Below are positions 60,982 to 64,000 of a DNA stretch of 64,000 bases, in pieces. The notes under the pieces are model-generated. The model was not told where the DNA came from and searched no databases. It worked only from the letters and a program-made list of their open reading frames with translations. The stretch is from RGIG1681 sp964646345 (GTDB lineage: Bacteria; Bacillota; Clostridia; Christensenellales; UBA1242), in contig CAZYDU010000002.1 of NCBI GenBank assembly GCA_964646345.1, positions 62,001-126,000 of the forward strand, given 5' to 3'. Made by a program: the position numbers and the translations under genes. The stretch's first letter is position 1. Each line of letters starts with the position of its first letter.

Positions 60982-61224
60982 TTAATCTACTTCCAAGTTC
61001 TCAAACTTAAATATTTCATCATCGAAAAATTCAGACAAGGTCATTCCGAAAAACTCAGAAACCTTTACAATCGTTGAAAACTTTACTTCTTTATTTACTT
61101 CATTAAAAATATAACGCATCGCTGAATGAGTAAGCCCAGTTTCCTTTTCAAGCTGGTATTTAGATAAATTATTTTTAATCAGCAACGCACTAATACGCAT
61201 TGCAAAAGCTTTATTTAATGTCAT
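60982..61224 (-). CDS. Xre-family regulator
   Basis: 80 aa from ATG 61224, seven bases after AGGAG (a GTG six bases earlier is less likely). HTH_3: LLIKNNLSKYQLEKETGLTHSAMRYIFNEVNKEVKFSTIVKVSEFFGMTLSEFF. Divergent from the 74-aa gene; shared dyads at 61272 and 61327 are likely its operators. Confidence 0.88.
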   Translation of the reverse strand: MTLNKAFAMRISALLIKNNLSKYQLEKETGLTHSAMRYIFNEVNKEVKFSTIVKVSEFFGMTLSEFFDDEIFKFENLEVD

Positions 61225-61271
61225 ATTCACTCTCCTATCATATTTATTCTAGTCCAGGAGAAAATAAATAT

Positions 61272-61286
61272 ACGTGAAATGCACTT
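61272..61286. promoter_or_regulatory. Operator-like dyad O1
   Basis: ACGTGAAATGCACTT between the divergent Xre and 74-aa genes; 13 of 15 bases match O2. Confidence 0.6.
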
Positions 61287-61295
61287 CACTTATTC

Positions 61296-61324
61296 TTGAC
61301 AAAATCCGACCAAATTATTAAACT
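61296..61324 (+). promoter_or_regulatory. Promoter of the 74-aa gene
   Basis: TTGACA (61296-61301) and TAAACT (61319-61324), 17-bp spacer. The O2 dyad covers the expected start. Confidence 0.7.
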
Positions 61325-61326
61325 TT

Positions 61327-61341
61327 AAGTGAAATACACTT
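61327..61341. promoter_or_regulatory. Operator-like dyad O2
   Basis: AAGTGAAATACACTT, with perfect AAGTG/CACTT arms, directly downstream of the -10 box of the 74-aa gene. Confidence 0.65.
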
Positions 61342-61353
61342 TTGGAGAAAATT

Positions 61354-61578
61354 ATGTCAGAAACGGAAAAAGTCTACTATTCATACAAAAATAAAAACGA
61401 TGTCTACTACCTAACAGCCGAAGAAGAATCAAAGTTAGCACAAATAAAATACGAGTTTATACAAACATTAACAAAAGAACAACTTGAACAATTTTCTAAA
61501 CTCGAAATGAGTTATAGTTACTATAAAGAAGCACTTATCAAAGAAATCATAAACTACTCCATTAGTTTTCATGATTAA
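61354..61578 (+). CDS. Small protein divergent from Xre (74 aa)
   Basis: MSETEKVYYSYKNKNDVYYLTAEEESKL...; hydrophilic, helical, no recognised domain. GGAG precedes ATG 61354. Its promoter carries the Xre dyads, so it is the likely regulated target. No toxin-antitoxin hallmark is visible. Confidence 0.65.
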   Translation: MSETEKVYYSYKNKNDVYYLTAEEESKLAQIKYEFIQTLTKEQLEQFSKLEMSYSYYKEALIKEIINYSISFHD

Positions 61579-61579
61579 C

Positions 61580-61607
61580 TTGACAATCTTTGAAATTTGA
61601 TTAAAAT
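61580..61607 (+). promoter_or_regulatory. Promoter of the glyS T-box
   Basis: TTGACA (61580-61585), 16-bp spacer, TAAAAT (61602-61607). Confidence 0.75.
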
Positions 61608-61613
61608 AATATT

Positions 61614-61823
61614 TGTAGCGTTGAAAAAGAATAGTAAGCTTAAAGGTTATTTATAGCGAATTCCTGATGGTGAAAGTGGAAGAAACAAACGTAAGCTGAA
61701 GGCACTTTGGAGCTGAATATTTAATAAAGTGAGTGCTTTTAGCACTAATAAGGGTGGAACCACGGGTCTAATCTCTCGTCCCTTAGCAATAATTTTGCTA
61801 GCGGATAAAGATTAGGCCTTTTG
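61614..61823 (+). promoter_or_regulatory. T-box leader of glyS
   Basis: The T-box AAGGGTGGAACCACGGG is at 61750-61766. AAGGG...CCCTT forms the antiterminator and GGTCTAATC (61765) with GATTAGGCC (61810-61818), followed by TTTTGTTTT, the terminator. The long upstream part folds as stem I. GGC in GAAGGCACTTTGGAGC is a candidate Gly specifier, but the stem was not folded in full. Uncharged tRNA-Gly would stabilise antitermination. Confidence 0.93.
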
Positions 61824-61861
61824 TTTTGGCTAAAAAACAAAATAAATCTAGGAGAAAATAT

Positions 61862-63235
61862 ATGGAAAATTTAACAATGGACAAACTTGTATCACACTGC
61901 AAAAGCACTGGAATCGTATATCCTGGTTCAGAAATCTATGATGGTTTAGCAAATACATGGGATTACGGTCCTGTTGGTGTTGAACTCAAAAACAACATTA
62001 AACGTGCTTGGTGGAAAAGATTTGTTCAAGAATCTGAAAATAGTTATGGAGTTGATGCGTCAATCATGATGAATCCAAAAGTTTGGGAAGCATCTGGTCA
62101 CGTTTCATCATTTACCGACCCAAAAATGGATTGTAAAACTTGCAAAACCAGAACAAGAGCTGACAACCTAATCGAAGCACATTCAAAAGGAAGTGTTGAT
62201 GTTGACGCAATGAGCAATGAAGAATTGGAAGCTTATATCAACGAACACAAGGTTAAATGCCCTGTTTGCGGAAACTTTAACTGGACACCTATTCGTCAAT
62301 TTCACTTAATGTTCCACACATCAAGAGACATCACTGGCGATGCAAATGATATTATTTATCTTCGACCAGAAACCGCTCAAGGCGAATTTGTAAACTTTTT
62401 AAATGTGCAAAGAACAACCAGAGCAAAGCTTCCTTTCGGTATTGGACAAATTGGTAAAGCATTTAGAAACGAAATTACCCCAGGAAACTTTACTTTCAGA
62501 ACTATTGAATTTGAACAAATGGAACATCAACTTTTCTGCAAAAACGAAGAAGACGGCTTCAAATTTTATGAAAAATACAAAAAAGACGCAATGGATTTCT
62601 TGCTTGATTTAGGTTTCAATAAAGAACACTTAAACTATAAAGACCACGAAAAATTGGCATTTTACGCAAAAGCAGCATGCGATATCATCTTTAAATATCC
62701 ATTCGGCTGGAATGAACTTAATGGTATTCACTACAGGACCGACTATGATTTGTCGCAACATCAAAAGTTTTCAGGCAAAAACATGCTTTACATTGACCCT
62801 GTAACCAATGAAAAATTCATTCCACATGATGTAGAATACTCTATCGGTGCTGACAGATTAACCCTTGCAGTTCTTTGTGAATTTTATGATGAAGAACAAC
62901 TCGAAGGCGGAGACACAAGAGTTGTTTATCATTTCCACCCTGCTTTAGCACCATACAAAGTTGCAGTTTTACCACTTCAAAAGAATCTTTCGGAACAAGC
63001 AAGAGAAATTTATAAAAAACTCTCAAAACACTTTATGTGTACCTATGACGAAGCAGGCTCTATTGGAAAAAGATATAGAAGACAAGACCAAATCGGCACA
63101 CCTTTCTGCGTTACAATCGACTTTGATACACTTGAAAACAATACAGTAACCGTTCGTGACCGTGATACAATGGAGCAAATCAGACTAACACCTGAAGAAT
63201 TGATCCATTATGTTCAAGACAAACTTGTATTCTAA
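61862..63235 (+). CDS. glyS: Glycyl-tRNA synthetase, alpha2 type
   Basis: 457 aa from ATG 61862 (GGAG upstream). Class II: motif 2 GKAFRNEITPGNFTFRTIEFEQMEHQLF, motif 3 SIGADRLTLAVL; HCKSTGIVYPGSEIYDGLANTWDYGPVGVELKNNIK is the GlyRS N-terminal signature; Cys pairs CKTCKT and CPVCGN. The homodimeric (eukaryote/archaea-like, also Bacillota) form. Charges tRNA-Gly. Controlled by the T-box. Confidence 0.97.
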   Translation: MENLTMDKLVSHCKSTGIVYPGSEIYDGLANTWDYGPVGVELKNNIKRAWWKRFVQESENSYGVDASIMMNPKVWEASGHVSSFTDPKMDCKTCKTRTRADNLIEAHSKGSVDVDAMSNEELEAYINEHKVKCPVCGNFNWTPIRQFHLMFHTSRDITGDANDIIYLRPETAQGEFVNFLNVQRTTRAKLPFGIGQIGKAFRNEITPGNFTFRTIEFEQMEHQLFCKNEEDGFKFYEKYKKDAMDFLLDLGFNKEHLNYKDHEKLAFYAKAACDIIFKYPFGWNELNGIHYRTDYDLSQHQKFSGKNMLYIDPVTNEKFIPHDVEYSIGADRLTLAVLCEFYDEEQLEGGDTRVVYHFHPALAPYKVAVLPLQKNLSEQAREIYKKLSKHFMCTYDEAGSIGKRYRRQDQIGTPFCVTIDFDTLENNTVTVRDRDTMEQIRLTPEELIHYVQDKLVF

Positions 63236-63267
63236 TCCATTAATGCAAATGCTGAAAATTTCACTAT

Positions 63268-63301
63268 TAAAAAGGTATTATGTTTGACATAATACCTTTT
63301 T
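63268..63301. terminator. Terminator after glyS
   Basis: AAAAAGGTATTATG-TTTGA-CATAATACCTTTTT, between convergent genes. Confidence 0.88.
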
Positions 63302-63311
63302 ATTTCGCATT

Positions 63312-64000
63312 TTAGCCTATCTGGTTTTTTAAATTATTGTATAAATTTAAATTAGATTCTTTTTTACCTTCGTCCCCCAAAATTTCATAAAGCGATACAT
63401 TTGCACCATAGTAACGCATCAGTTCATATTTATAAACCAATTTATCGTTTTCAGTTGTATTTTTATTATCCACCAATGAAACCAACCCGGCTACTTTAGC
63501 TTCCACTAAGTCTTCCATTGAAATAAGTTTAGAATTTTCAACATCAAGTTCTGATAAAACAATAAACTCACTTAACAATTCTTTCTTTTGTGATTTTGTT
63601 AAATTTGTATCTCCCACAATCAAATCAACAAAAACTGCAAATGTATATTCTTTATACTTACCGCTTTTTGTTTGCTGATAAACAAAAGACTCAACATTTT
63701 TAGAATTTAAAGAATAAAGACAATACACTTTCCTGGCCGTCAAATATCCATTTACATTTGCCGTTGATGCAATTAGTTTTTTATCATTGAGCTTTGAAAT
63801 TGTTGCATTATCCATTGCCTTGCAAAAGTCTTGATAATCATTTCTTGCAAGAATCTCATTCAAGTAATTCAATTCCTTTTTTGTTTTACCTAGATTTTCT
63901 TCACATATAATAACATTATATAAATCCGCAATATTATCACTTCTTTTGTATATTAATTGATAATTATACTCTTGAACCTTCTCCATCCCCAACGTTTGAT
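63312..64000 (-). CDS. Partial gene at the right edge, unknown function
   Basis: The frame is open to the window end, so the N-terminus is missing; the TTG at 63992 or ATG at 63986 may be internal. About 229 residues are visible: helical, hydrophilic, with repeated short Leu/Tyr-rich helices (YNVIICEENLGKTKKELNYLNEILAR...). Not recognised; a helical-repeat protein is possible. Confidence 0.7.
   Translation of the reverse strand, partial: QTLGMEKVQEYNYQLIYKRSDNIADLYNVIICEENLGKTKKELNYLNEILARNDYQDFCKAMDNATISKLNDKKLIASTANVNGYLTARKVYCLYSLNSKNVESFVYQQTKSGKYKEYTFAVFVDLIVGDTNLTKSQKKELLSEFIVLSELDVENSKLISMEDLVEAKVAGLVSLVDNKNTTENDKLVYKYELMRYYGANVSLYEILGDEGKKESNLNLYNNLKNQIG

Noticed and set aside
1..64000. 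CRISPR array or UGA recoding
   Set aside because: No regularly spaced repeats were seen, and proteins end normally without in-frame UGA read as Trp.

Overview
The window looks like a low-GC (about 30% by eye), probably uncultured Clostridia-type Bacillota chromosome. Supporting signs are strong AAGGAG ribosome sites, an rplU-prp-rpmA cluster whose L27 carries a cleavable N-terminal extension, a glycyl T-box, FloA, a DUF421/DUF4363 pair, a SpoIVFB-like M50 protease and an Rnf-type operon. I cannot name the genus.

Region 1 (1 to about 13,830) is an integrated filamentous-phage-like element; its left end lies outside the window. Nearly all of its structural genes are on the minus strand. They run from small basic proteins (11.2-9.4 kb) through a 152-aa protein, a membrane-anchored 435-aa protein, a two-TM protein, a large InlB-repeat adhesin and a Zot-like morphogenesis ATPase to a replication initiator at the left edge. 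That initiator is a CRESS-DNA-type Rep (HUH nickase plus superfamily 3 helicase), as in circoviruses and geminiviruses. Upstream of it are GCGACACAG iterons and a perfect 11-bp stem whose loop carries, on the Rep-coding strand, TAGTATTAC, the circovirus nonanucleotide. Two short candidate RNAs are encoded on the opposite strand. A right-hand control module (Xre repressor, small frameshifted ORF, tyrosine integrase) abuts the 3' end of a tRNA-Tyr gene.

Region 2 (13.8-14.4 kb) is a six-gene tRNA cluster (Pro, Met, Asp, Phe, Thr, Tyr).

Region 3 (14.5-43.7 kb) is core chromosome: ABC-F protein, TspO, a divergent MetRS behind a trp-like attenuator, gmk, tRNA-Leu, transglycosylase, polA, two paralogous lipoproteins, ppa, floA, an ECF sigma with a membrane partner, an OGG-type glycosylase, rplU-prp-rpmA, an MreB-like protein, Ppx/GppA, an Rnf-like operon (C-D-E-A-B) and paired half-size TauE proteins. 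The Rnf operon lacks rnfG and many canonical cofactor residues.

Region 4 (43.7-64 kb) holds a repeat-filled intergenic region, a 2,166-aa surface protein, a GNAT protein, a flippase, DUF4363/DUF421, uvrBA, a TetR regulator, a divergent Xre/78-aa pair with shared operator-like dyads, T-box-controlled glyS and a partial gene at the right edge.

Several transcription units (transglycosylase, OGG glycosylase, uvrB and the MetRS leader peptide) have a TATAAT-like box exactly 6 nt before the ATG, which predicts leaderless mRNAs.
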